DNA from: Burkholderiales bacterium
GTDB lineage: Bacteria > Pseudomonadota > Gammaproteobacteria > Burkholderiales > Burkholderiaceae
Length of the DNA: 6,677 nt
Direction: 5' to 3'
NCBI GenBank assembly: GCA_903643055.1
Contig: CAHJWV010000165.1
Span: forward strand, 1 to 6,677
Shown here: one piece after another, positions 1 to 6,677 of the stretch
Numbering within the stretch: position 1 is the stretch's first letter
Layout of the letters: each line of letters begins with the position of its first letter
Made by a program: the position numbers and the translations under genes
The notes under the pieces: model-generated
Seen by the model: only the letters and a program-made list of their open reading frames with translations
Databases searched by the model: none
Told to the model about the DNA's origin: nothing

Positions 1-1228
1 CGGCTTGCGCATCGAGCACCAGCAAGTCGGCGCGCGCGCCAGGCACCAATCCCCAGCGGGTCTGACCGGCTGCTTGAGCGCCGCCTGCGAGCACGGCTTC
101 CCATAAGCGCGCGGCGGTGGCGGGCTGGCCTGCCGTGGGCGCGGCCCCCACATTGCGCTGGCGACGCAGCAGCCGTTGGCCGTATTCCAGCCAGCGCAGT
201 TCTTCGGCCCAGCGTCGCGAGACCTGGCTGTCGGAGCCGATGCCCAGCGGCACGCCGCCGCTCAACCATCGCGCCAGGTCGGGGATGCCATCGCCGAGGT
301 TGGCTTCCGTGCTGGGGCAGATCACGATGCCGGCCCCACTCTTCGCGACCGCATCGATCTCGCTGGGCAGCGCGTGGGTCGCGTGAATCAATTGCCAGCG
401 CCGGTCGAGCGGCCGTTCGCGGCACAGCCATTCGATCGGCCGTGCACCGGTGGCTTGCAGGCAATCGTCGACTTCCTGCGTTTGCTCGGCTATATGGATG
501 TGGATCGGCAGATCGTCATCGCCCACCGAGTGCAGCAGCGTGGCCATCGCTTGCGGTGAAGCGGCGCGCAGCGAATGGATCGCCACGCCGGCGTTCACGC
601 GCGGCCGCTGTACGGCGTTGATGCGGCGCTGCAATTCCCTCACCGAGGTGGCGCTGGTGGCGAAGCGGCGCTGATCTTCGCGCAGCGATGGCATGGCAAA
701 ACCAGCGCGTTCATAGAGCACCGGCAACACCGTCAGGCCGATGCCGCTTTCGCCGGCCGCATCGGCCAAGGCCCAGCTGAGCATCGCGGGGTCGGCGTAA
801 GGCGTGCCCTGCTCGTCATGCTGCAGGTAGTGGAACTCGCAGACCTGGGTGTAGCCACCGCGCAGCAACTCGACATCGAGCTGCGCCGCGACTGCCCTCA
901 ACTGCGCCGGCGTGATGCGCAGCGCAACGCGGTACATGCGATCGCGCCACGACCAGAAGTCATCGGCCTCACTGTCGCGCCGCTCGGCCAAGCCAGCGAA
1001 TGCGCGCTGGAAGGCATGGCTGTGGGCGTTGACCAGCCCCGGCAGCACCGGCCCGGCCAATACCGTGCTGCCCGGTGGAGGTGTCGCCACGTCGGCTGCA
1101 ATCTCGGACCAGCGGCCTTGTGCATCGCTGCGCAGCAGCACGCGCAGTTGCCAGCGCCCGCCGATCCAGGCGCGGGGCGCCCACAGAAGCTGGCTCGATG
1201 GCTGACGCGATGAATGAGCGTCAGGCAT
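1..1228 (-). CDS. hutF: Formimidoylglutamate deiminase (N-formimino-L-glutamate iminohydrolase), 3' end cut by window edge
   Basis: Fourth step of the five-step histidine pathway: N-formimino-L-glutamate + H2O to N-formyl-L-glutamate + NH3, in the cytoplasm. I translated the minus strand by hand: 409 codons are open from ATG 1228-1226 to the left edge. The family is about 450-460 residues, so roughly 45 C-terminal residues are missing. It is an amidohydrolase-superfamily barrel. Visible metal and catalytic motifs are His69-x-His71 in VNAHSHAFQRAF, His243/His245 with Glu248 in HIHIAEQ, His282 in HATH and Asp333 in GSDS. The spacings from His71 to His245 to Asp333 (174 and 88) equal those I recall for Pseudomonas aeruginosa HutF, with an N-terminus about 13 residues longer. 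The start was chosen because its ATG forms an 8-nt overlap (ATGCCTGA) with the hutG stop; no convincing Shine-Dalgarno precedes it, so translation is probably coupled to hutG. It is last of the visible operon genes. HutF, not a generic guanine or cytosine deaminase, is favoured by motif and context. Confidence 0.95.
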   Translation of the reverse strand, partial: MPDAHSSRQPSSQLLWAPRAWIGGRWQLRVLLRSDAQGRWSEIAADVATPPPGSTVLAGPVLPGLVNAHSHAFQRAFAGLAERRDSEADDFWSWRDRMYRVALRITPAQLRAVAAQLDVELLRGGYTQVCEFHYLQHDEQGTPYADPAMLSWALADAAGESGIGLTVLPVLYERAGFAMPSLREDQRRFATSATSVRELQRRINAVQRPRVNAGVAIHSLRAASPQAMATLLHSVGDDDLPIHIHIAEQTQEVDDCLQATGARPIEWLCRERPLDRRWQLIHATHALPSEIDAVAKSGAGIVICPSTEANLGDGIPDLARWLSGGVPLGIGSDSQVSRRWAEELRWLEYGQRLLRRQRNVGAAPTAGQPATAARLWEAVLAGGAQAAGQTRWGLVPGARADLLVLDAQA

Positions 1229-2030
1229 CGGGCGTCCAGTCCAGCAGGGTCTGGATCAGGCTGCGCAAGACCGGCCGCACTTCGGCCGCGCGCTCGGCGT
1301 CGATGCCATCGATGCCATACGGCGGCGCTTCATTCATGTAGCAGCGCCACACCATCTCCAGCTGCACCGCATGCACGCCGTGCGCCGGCCGGCCGTATTC
1401 GCGGGTGATGTAGCCGCCTTTGAAGCGGCCATCGATCACCTGGCTGAAGCGGCTTTGCGCCTGCAGTCGAGCTGCCAGTGCCTCGCGCAGCGAAGGCGCG
1501 CAACTGGCGCCGCTCACCGTGCCCAGGTTCAGGTCGGGCAGCAGGCCGTCGAACAGCCAGGGCAATTGCGACTTGATGCTGTGCCCGTCGAACAGCACAG
1601 CGTGGCCGTGGGCCGCCTTCAAGCGCGCCAGCTCGGCCTGCAGCGCATCGTGATAAGGCTGCCAATAGGTAGCGCGCCGCCGTTCGACTTCGGCGTCATC
1701 GGGCGCTTGCCCCGTTTGATAAAGCGGATCGCCGGTGAAAAAGCGCGTCGGGCACAGCTCGGTGTTGTTCGCGCCGGGGTACATCGGCGCGTTGTGCGGC
1801 GGCCGGTTCAGGTCGATCAGGTAACGCGAAAAGCGCGGCACCAGCAGGCTGGCGCCCATCTCGCGCACGAAGCCATACAGCGTGTCGAGACACCAGTCGG
1901 TGTCTTCCGCGGCCCGTGCGCGTTCGACATAACGCGGCTTCTGATCGTCGGGAATCTGCGTGCCCACATGCGGCAGGCTGACCAGCAGCGGCGTGCGGCC
2001 GGGGTACAGGCTGAAGGTCGGCTCAATCAT
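1221..2030 (-). CDS. hutG: N-formylglutamate deformylase (N-formylglutamate amidohydrolase)
   Basis: Last step of histidine breakdown: N-formyl-L-glutamate + H2O to L-glutamate + formate. The product is 269 residues, normal for the proteobacterial N-formylglutamate amidohydrolase family. Conserved-looking blocks in order are [10 protein letters not shown] (18-27, His21), EDTDW (42-46), a basic/acidic stretch [10 protein letters not shown] (69-78), DGHSI (148-152), [11 protein letters not shown] (205-215) and HAVQLEM (220-226). The His and Asp/Glu residues in these blocks are the likely metal and catalytic ligands; I infer this from the pattern. ATG 2030-2028 overlaps the hutI stop by 8 nt (ATGATTGA) and has a strong AAGGAG 7 nt upstream inside hutI. 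Its TGA overlaps the hutF ATG. This HutG hydrolyses the formyl compound made by HutF. It is unrelated to the arginase-like formiminoglutamase, also called HutG in other bacteria, and shows no arginase metal motifs. Confidence 0.95.
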   Translation of the reverse strand: MIEPTFSLYPGRTPLLVSLPHVGTQIPDDQKPRYVERARAAEDTDWCLDTLYGFVREMGASLLVPRFSRYLIDLNRPPHNAPMYPGANNTELCPTRFFTGDPLYQTGQAPDDAEVERRRATYWQPYHDALQAELARLKAAHGHAVLFDGHSIKSQLPWLFDGLLPDLNLGTVSGASCAPSLREALAARLQAQSRFSQVIDGRFKGGYITREYGRPAHGVHAVQLEMVWRCYMNEAPPYGIDGIDAERAAEVRPVLRSLIQTLLDWTPDA

Positions 2031-3243
2031 CCATGCGCTCCTTGCCCGCGGCGATCACGCGGCGACACGGGTTGTGCCCGAACCAGTAAGCCAGCTCGTT
2101 CGGGTGGTCGATGTGCCAGACGGCGAAGTCGGCGCGCTGCCCGGCGGCCAGTCGGCCGCGATCGGTCAGACCCAGTGCTTGGGCACCGTTGACGGTGACG
2201 CCGCGCAAGGCTTCTTCCGGCGTCAGGCGAAACAGCGTGCAGGCCATGTTGATCATCAACAGCAGCGACAAGGCCGGCGAGCTGCCGGGGTTGTGGTCGG
2301 TGGCAACGGCAATCAGCACGCCCTGTTCGCGCAGCGCGGCGATCGGTGGCAGCCGCGTTTCACGCAGAAAGTAATAGGCGCCGGGCAGCAGTACCGCGAC
2401 CGTGCCGGCCTGGCGCATCGCTGCGATGCCGCTGTCGCTCAGGTGTTCCAGGTGATCACAAGACAGCGCGCCGAATTCGGCCGCCAGCGCCGCGCCCCCC
2501 TGATCGCTCAACTGCTCGGCATGCAGCTTGACGGGTAGCCCGAGCGCACGCGCCGCTTCGAACACCCGCCGCGTTTGCGCCGGGCTGAAGCCGATGCTTT
2601 CGCAGAAGGCATCGACGGCATCGACCAGCCCCTCGCGCTGCAACTCGGGCAGCCAGCGGCAGACGGCGTCGATGTAGGCATCGGCCTGGCCATCGAACTC
2701 GGGCGGCAGCGCATGCGCGCCCAGGTAGGTGGCGCGTACGCTGACGGTTAGCTCGCGGCCAAGGCGGCGTGCGATCGCGAGGCAGCGGCGCTCGTCATGC
2801 AGCGACAAGCCGTAGCCCGATTTGATCTCCAGTGTGGTGACGCCTTCACGCATCAGCGCCTGGGCCCGGCCGCGCGCCGCGGTGAACAGCGAATCGTCGC
2901 TGCCCTGGCGCGTGGCCGCGACCGTCGAGCGGATGCCGCCGCCGGCGCGGGCGATCTCTTCGTAGCTTGCGCCTTGCAGCCGCAGCTCGAACTCGCGGGC
3001 GCGCTGGCCGCCATAGACGAGGTGCGTGTGGCAATCGACCAGGCCCGGCGTGACCAGCGCGCCGCCCAGCCGATATTCGGCGCTGACATGGCTTGTCAGC
3101 GAGGCCGGCAGATCGGCTTCGGTGCCGACCCAGGCCAGCCGCTCGCCGTCGACCAGCAGCGCGCCGTGTTCGATCCAGCCCCAGGGCGTCGGGCCATCGA
3201 GGGTGGCAATGCGCGCATCGCGCCACAGGCTCAACCCGCTCAT
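2023..3243 (-). CDS. hutI: Imidazolonepropionase
   Basis: Third step: 4-imidazolone-5-propionate + H2O to N-formimino-L-glutamate. It is a cytoplasmic amidohydrolase-superfamily enzyme with one divalent metal. The chosen start (ATG 3243-3241) gives 406 residues, the usual family length. Visible signature blocks are [10 protein letters not shown] (65-74, metal ligands His72 and His74), GGGIRST (101-107), EIKSGYGL (139-146), [11 protein letters not shown] (172-182), KLHAEQL (239-245, metal ligand His241), CDHLEH (262-267, His264) and ATDHNPG (314-320, metal ligand Asp316). The 75-residue spacing from His241 to Asp316 matches what I recall for Bacillus subtilis HutI. The ATG shares one base with the hutD stop (TGATG), and AAAGG lies 9 nt upstream. 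An in-frame ATG at 3276 would add 11 residues not typical of the family and overlap hutD by 34 nt, so I rejected it. The stop overlaps hutG by 8 nt. Confidence 0.97.
   Translation of the reverse strand: MSGLSLWRDARIATLDGPTPWGWIEHGALLVDGERLAWVGTEADLPASLTSHVSAEYRLGGALVTPGLVDCHTHLVYGGQRAREFELRLQGASYEEIARAGGGIRSTVAATRQGSDDSLFTAARGRAQALMREGVTTLEIKSGYGLSLHDERRCLAIARRLGRELTVSVRATYLGAHALPPEFDGQADAYIDAVCRWLPELQREGLVDAVDAFCESIGFSPAQTRRVFEAARALGLPVKLHAEQLSDQGGAALAAEFGALSCDHLEHLSDSGIAAMRQAGTVAVLLPGAYYFLRETRLPPIAALREQGVLIAVATDHNPGSSPALSLLLMINMACTLFRLTPEEALRGVTVNGAQALGLTDRGRLAAGQRADFAVWHIDHPNELAYWFGHNPCRRVIAAGKERMDD
2038..2043 (-). promoter_or_regulatory. hutG ribosome binding site
   Basis: AAGGAG on the minus strand, 7 nt before the hutG ATG and inside the last codons of hutI. 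It is the strongest Shine-Dalgarno in the operon and may let hutG be translated partly independently of upstream ribosomes. Confidence 0.7.
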
Positions 3244-3839
3244 CACTCGCTGCCTTTCGGTGAGAAGCCCAGCCACCAGGCGCGGGCCGGCTCGGCGTCG
3301 GATTCAAAGACCCAGGGGACTTCGCCTTCCTGGTCGACCCACAGCAGGCTTTGCGCTGGCATCGCCACTTCCTGGCCATCGCCGATCCAGCGGCCCGGCA
3401 CCGAGGTAAAGAGGCCGCGCATCGCAAACGATGCGCTCCAGCCCACGCCGACTTCCACGGACTGCATGGCACCGCGATGGCAAGCGCCATCGGCATCGAG
3501 CTCGGTGCGCACCATCAGGTTCAGGTCGAACGAGGAGCCGCCGAGCAATCGGCAATCGGGTGCGCTGGCACCATCGAAGCGCAGCGGTTCGTCGCCGGGC
3601 TGCAGCGTGGTCGGCCAGGGGTCGAACTCAAGCGTGACGCCATCGCCTTCGATCAATGCGAGCCAGCGCTCGATGCCGGTGAAGACCGAGAACGGCCCGT
3701 TGAACATGATGTTGGCCACGCTCACGCGCACCAGCCAATCGTTGCCGTCGGGCCAGCGGAAGATCTCGCGGGTCTGGCCGCCGCCGTTGCGCCACGGCTG
3801 AGTCTCGATGTCGGCCAGGCGGGTCAGTTGAAGTGTCAT
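3243..3839 (-). CDS. hutD: HutD/Ves family protein, histidine-utilisation governor
   Basis: The product is 198 residues of the HutD/Ves family, a small double-cupin fold. The N-terminal family signature is visible as [14 protein letters not shown] (residues 14-27), followed by the expected [26 protein letters not shown] region and a [13 protein letters not shown] end. The segments RLLGG and [10 protein letters not shown] lie in the second half. No enzymatic activity is firmly established for the family. In Pseudomonas fluorescens, HutD was proposed to limit hut expression by binding a pathway intermediate; applying that here is inference. ATG 3839-3837 forms a 4-nt ATGA overlap with the hutC stop and has no Shine-Dalgarno of its own, so it is probably translated by reinitiation after hutC. 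The frame stays open upstream to an ATG at 4127, but that stretch is out-of-frame hutC coding. Its stop shares one base with the hutI start. Confidence 0.93.
   Translation of the reverse strand: MTLQLTRLADIETQPWRNGGGQTREIFRWPDGNDWLVRVSVANIMFNGPFSVFTGIERWLALIEGDGVTLEFDPWPTTLQPGDEPLRFDGASAPDCRLLGGSSFDLNLMVRTELDADGACHRGAMQSVEVGVGWSASFAMRGLFTSVPGRWIGDGQEVAMPAQSLLWVDQEGEVPWVFESDAEPARAWWLGFSPKGSE
3253..3257 (-). promoter_or_regulatory. hutI ribosome binding site deciding the start
   Basis: AAAGG on the minus strand, 9 nt before the ATG at 3243 and within the 3' end of hutD. It supports the 406-residue HutI start over the in-frame ATG at 3276. Confidence 0.5.
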
Positions 3840-4546
3840 GGCGAGTATTGGCCGTCGATCTGATACTGCGCACCAGGGTGCACCAACCGTGCCAGGGTGA
3901 TGGGTACGCCACGGCTGACCGTGCGGCGCACGAGGATCAGGCAGGGCTCGTCGCGGCGGATGCGCAGCAGCCGGGCTTCCAGCTCGCTGGGCCGGCTGGC
4001 TTCGATGCTGAACTGTGCTTCCCACAGCGGCGCGACCTGCAGCAGGTAATGCGTCGGCGTGGTCTGGGTGAAGTCGATCTGCAGGTAATCGGGTGCGCAA
4101 GCCGGGTTCACATAGCGGTCTTCGCATTGCAGCGGAAGGCCATTTTCGAAATGAACAATCAGCGTGTGAAAGACCGGCGCGTGGGTCGGCAAGCCCAGCC
4201 GTTGCGCGAGTTCGGCCGGCGCGCGCTCCTTGCGCGCCAGGTGCACTTCGGCATGGTGCTTATGGCCGCGTTGCGTGATCTCGTCTTGCAGATCGCGGAT
4301 GGTCAGCGTGGACGACACCTTCGACAGGTGCGCCGCAAACGTGCCCACGCCTTGCACGCGCGTCACCATGCCTTCGGCCTGCAGTTCGCGCAGCGCGCGC
4401 GTCACCGTCATGCGGCTGACGCCGAACTGCGTGACCAGTTCGGCTTCTGAGGGCATCAGCGTGCCGGGTGGCCAACTGCCGCGCCCGAGTTCATCCTTCA
4501 GGAATTTCTTGACGCGTGCATACGGTGCCACCGGGGTCGCACTCAT
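3836..4546 (-). CDS. hutC: GntR-family histidine utilisation repressor (HutC)
   Basis: Transcriptional repressor of the hut genes; in studied relatives urocanate is the inducer that releases it from DNA. The product is 236 residues with the two-domain layout of the HutC subfamily. An N-terminal GntR winged helix-turn-helix spans about 8-72, with the diagnostic LMPSEAELVTQFGVSRMTV (30-48), TRALRELQAEG (49-59) and the wing VQGVGTF (64-70). A UTRA ligand-binding domain spans about 95-230, with PLQCEDRYVNP (138-148) and a C-terminal ARLVHPG...YQIDG. It is first in the minus-strand operon and faces hutU across a region with a suitable palindrome, which implies autoregulation plus control of hutU. 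The ATG at 4546 gives a normal N-terminus but has no recognisable Shine-Dalgarno (preceded by CCGACCCC). A tiny upstream frame ends at an ATGA overlap with it. The hutC stop overlaps the hutD start by 4 nt. Confidence 0.95.
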   Translation of the reverse strand: MSATPVAPYARVKKFLKDELGRGSWPPGTLMPSEAELVTQFGVSRMTVTRALRELQAEGMVTRVQGVGTFAAHLSKVSSTLTIRDLQDEITQRGHKHHAEVHLARKERAPAELAQRLGLPTHAPVFHTLIVHFENGLPLQCEDRYVNPACAPDYLQIDFTQTTPTHYLLQVAPLWEAQFSIEASRPSELEARLLRIRRDEPCLILVRRTVSRGVPITLARLVHPGAQYQIDGQYSP

Positions 4547-4569
4547 GGGGTCGGCGTTCGGGAAAACAT
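4543..4569 (-). other. Possible 8-codon leader frame (MFSRTPTP) coupled to hutC
   Basis: On the minus strand an ATG at 4569-4567 opens an 8-codon frame whose TGA (4545-4543) overlaps the hutC ATG as ATGA. The predicted transcript start falls on or next to this ATG, so it could be read as a leaderless message and deliver ribosomes to hutC, which lacks a Shine-Dalgarno. This rests only on position; a frame this short can occur by chance. Confidence 0.25.
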
Positions 4570-4576
4570 GACAGGC

Positions 4577-4605
4577 ATGATAGTTGCCTAGACTTGTCTA
4601 TACAA
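4577..4605 (-). promoter_or_regulatory. Predicted hutCDIGF operon promoter
   Basis: Read on the minus strand, TTGTAT (4605-4600) as -35 and TATCAT (4582-4577, 5 of 6 to the -10 consensus) are separated by exactly 17 bases. The -35 lies within the palindrome at 4592-4607, so HutC binding should repress its own operon. The implied transcript start is around 4569-4570, only about 24 nt before the hutC ATG. Confidence 0.45.
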
Positions 4606-4612
4606 GTAAAGT
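4584..4612 (+). promoter_or_regulatory. Predicted hutU promoter
   Basis: A -35-like TTGCCT (4584-4589) and a -10-like TAAAGT (4607-4612) are separated by 17 bases. Each matches the sigma-70 consensus at only 4 of 6 positions, so this is a moderate prediction. A start near 4619 would leave a leader of about 40 nt before the hutU ATG. The operator sits in the spacer, which suits repression by occlusion. Confidence 0.4.
4592..4607. promoter_or_regulatory. Predicted HutC operator palindrome
   Basis: ACTTGTCTATACAAGT has perfect 6-base inverted arms (ACTTGT / ACAAGT) around a 4-base centre CTAT. It fits the GT...AC style of GntR/HutC-subfamily sites and resembles the CTTGTATGTACAAG-like sites I recall for Pseudomonas HutC. 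It is the only such palindrome I see between hutC and hutU. It covers the predicted hutC -35 and fills most of the hutU -35/-10 spacer, so one bound HutC dimer could block both directions. A partly overlapping pair AGACTT (4590-4595) / AAGTCT (4609-4614) has a different centre and may be incidental. Confidence 0.8.
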
Positions 4613-4649
4613 CTGACCTCATCGTTACTTGCACTCTACTTCACCGAAC

Positions 4650-4653
4650 GAGG
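4650..4653 (+). promoter_or_regulatory. hutU ribosome binding site deciding the start
   Basis: GAGG lies 5 nt before ATG 4659. No comparable site precedes the upstream in-frame TTG at 4629, which supports ATG 4659 as the hutU start. Confidence 0.65.
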
Positions 4654-4658
4654 TTGCC

Positions 4659-6452
<1,794 letters not shown>

Positions 6453-6524
6453 TAGGTTTGTCGTCTGACTGGAGACTTCTCACTGCGTGAGACGGAACCA
6501 GTTTTCGGCCCGGCGGTCGAGGCA

Positions 6525-6556
6525 CTTTCTTTTGGTTCGCCACGGAACAAGAAAAG
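6525..6556. terminator. Imperfect hairpin after hutU, possible terminator or truncated intergenic palindrome
   Basis: CTTTCTTTTGG (6525-6535), a TTCG (6536-6539) and CC are followed by ACGGAAC and AAGAAAAG (6549-6556), giving an imperfect hairpin 72 bases past the hutU stop. The left half looks like TTCG-capped CTTTCTTTTGG/CCAAAAGAAAG palindromes that I recall recurring between genes in Burkholderiales. The right arm here is interrupted, so folding is weaker. It could still end hutU transcription, but there is no clear GC-stem plus T-run. Confidence 0.35.
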
Positions 6557-6582
6557 GACTGCTTGCACGTGGGAATTGTCAA

Positions 6583-6672
6583 AGCGGTTATGTCATCCGC
6601 GATGCCCAAGGTACCGTTATACAGCGTGGACAAACCGACGAGCTGGGATGGACAGAGCGGATTTCACGATGA
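6583..6672 (+). pseudogene. Possible C-terminal remnant of a T6SS-type tail protein
   Basis: From about 6583 the frame reads SGYVIRDAQGTVIQRG then QTDELGWTERISR and stops at TGA 6670. The pattern Y-x-I-x-D-x-x-G-x-V-I-x-x-G-x-T-D-x-x-G-x-T resembles small beta-sandwich tails that I recall at the C-terminus of type VI secretion VgrG/PAAR-associated proteins. No convincing start or domain precedes it: the frame opens only at GTG 6487, through the hairpin, with arginine-rich low-information residues. Base composition is more A/T-rich than in the hut genes. It could be a 3' fragment left by rearrangement, a short real gene, or chance; family placement is from motif memory only. Confidence 0.25.
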
Positions 6673-6677
6673 AAAAG
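6669..6677 (+). CDS. Possible start of next gene, cut by window edge
   Basis: ATG AAA AAG at the very end begins 3 codons before the window stops. It overlaps the TGA of the preceding short frame as ATGA, the same coupling seen inside the hut operon. Met-Lys-Lys is common at the start of exported proteins, but three codons cannot establish a gene. Confidence 0.2.

Noticed and set aside
575..1213. Plus-strand open frame of 212 codons opposite hutF
   Set aside because: It is antisense to well-supported hutF coding. Its Arg/Ala/Gln-rich sequence has no recognisable domain and is a typical high-GC shadow.
1298..1318. Short direct repeat ATCGATGCC-like within hutG
   Set aside because: It encodes the local peptide GIDGID and is explained by coding; not a mobile or regulatory repeat.
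1371..2192. Plus-strand open frame of 273 codons across hutG and the hutI 3' end
   Set aside because: It spans the junction of two conserved genes on the other strand, has shadow-like composition and no motif.
3244..3276. Longer hutI start at ATG 3276
   Set aside because: It adds 11 non-family residues and 34 nt of overlap with hutD; ATG 3243 has AAAGG upstream, the TGATG junction and the usual length.
2797..3801. Plus-strand open frame of 334 codons across hutI and hutD
   Set aside because: Long only because of high GC; it crosses two real genes and shows no domain.
3840..4127. Upstream in-frame extension of hutD to an ATG at 4127
   Set aside because: The added 96 residues are out-of-frame hutC coding. 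The family signature begins right after the ATG at 3839, which also forms the ATGA overlap.
3833..4450. Plus-strand open frame of 205 codons opposite hutC
   Set aside because: Antisense shadow of a clear GntR/UTRA gene.
4629..4658. TTG start for hutU
   Set aside because: No ribosome site, rare start codon and only about 9 nt from the predicted transcript start; ATG 4659 has GAGG at 5 nt.
6478..6492. TCTCAC-TGC-GTGAGA hairpin as the hutU terminator
   Set aside because: The 6-bp stem is perfect but short, and the nearest T-run (TTTT, 6502-6505) is about 10 bases away; it is weak as an intrinsic terminator.

Overview
This window holds most of a histidine-utilisation (hut) locus from a GC-rich proteobacterium, roughly two-thirds G+C by eye. 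The gene set (HutC repressor, HutD, and the HutF/HutG route instead of a formiminoglutamase) is the five-step pathway known from Pseudomonas and beta-proteobacteria. The very GC-rich coding and half of an intergenic palindrome of a type I associate with Burkholderiales make that order my best guess; it is an inference, not a proof.

Layout: positions 1-4546 carry a tightly packed minus-strand operon, read right to left as hutC - hutD - hutI - hutG - hutF. Every junction overlaps: 4 nt (ATGA), 1 nt (TGATG), 8 nt and 8 nt. hutF runs off the left edge. Positions 4547-4658 are a divergent control region with one near-perfect palindrome, 4592-4607, that fits a HutC-type GntR operator and lies inside both predicted promoters. 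hutU (urocanase) is transcribed alone to the right, 4659-6452. The last 225 bases hold an imperfect hairpin whose left half looks like a recurrent intergenic palindrome, then a short reading frame that looks like the tail of an unrelated protein, then an ATG-AAA-AAG that may begin the next gene.

How the genes work together: histidine is deaminated to urocanate by HutH, which is not in this window. HutU hydrates urocanate to imidazolonepropionate, HutI opens the ring to N-formimino-L-glutamate, HutF removes ammonia to give N-formyl-L-glutamate, and HutG releases formate and glutamate. HutC is expected to repress both transcription directions until urocanate binds its UTRA domain, and HutD is expected to restrain or tune flux. 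All products appear cytoplasmic; I see no membrane segments or signal peptides in them.

The genes are conventional. The less ordinary points are a possible 8-residue leaderless frame that ends in an ATGA overlap with hutC, a roughly 28-residue N-terminal extension on HutU with codon use unlike its body, and what looks like a rearrangement junction downstream of hutU.
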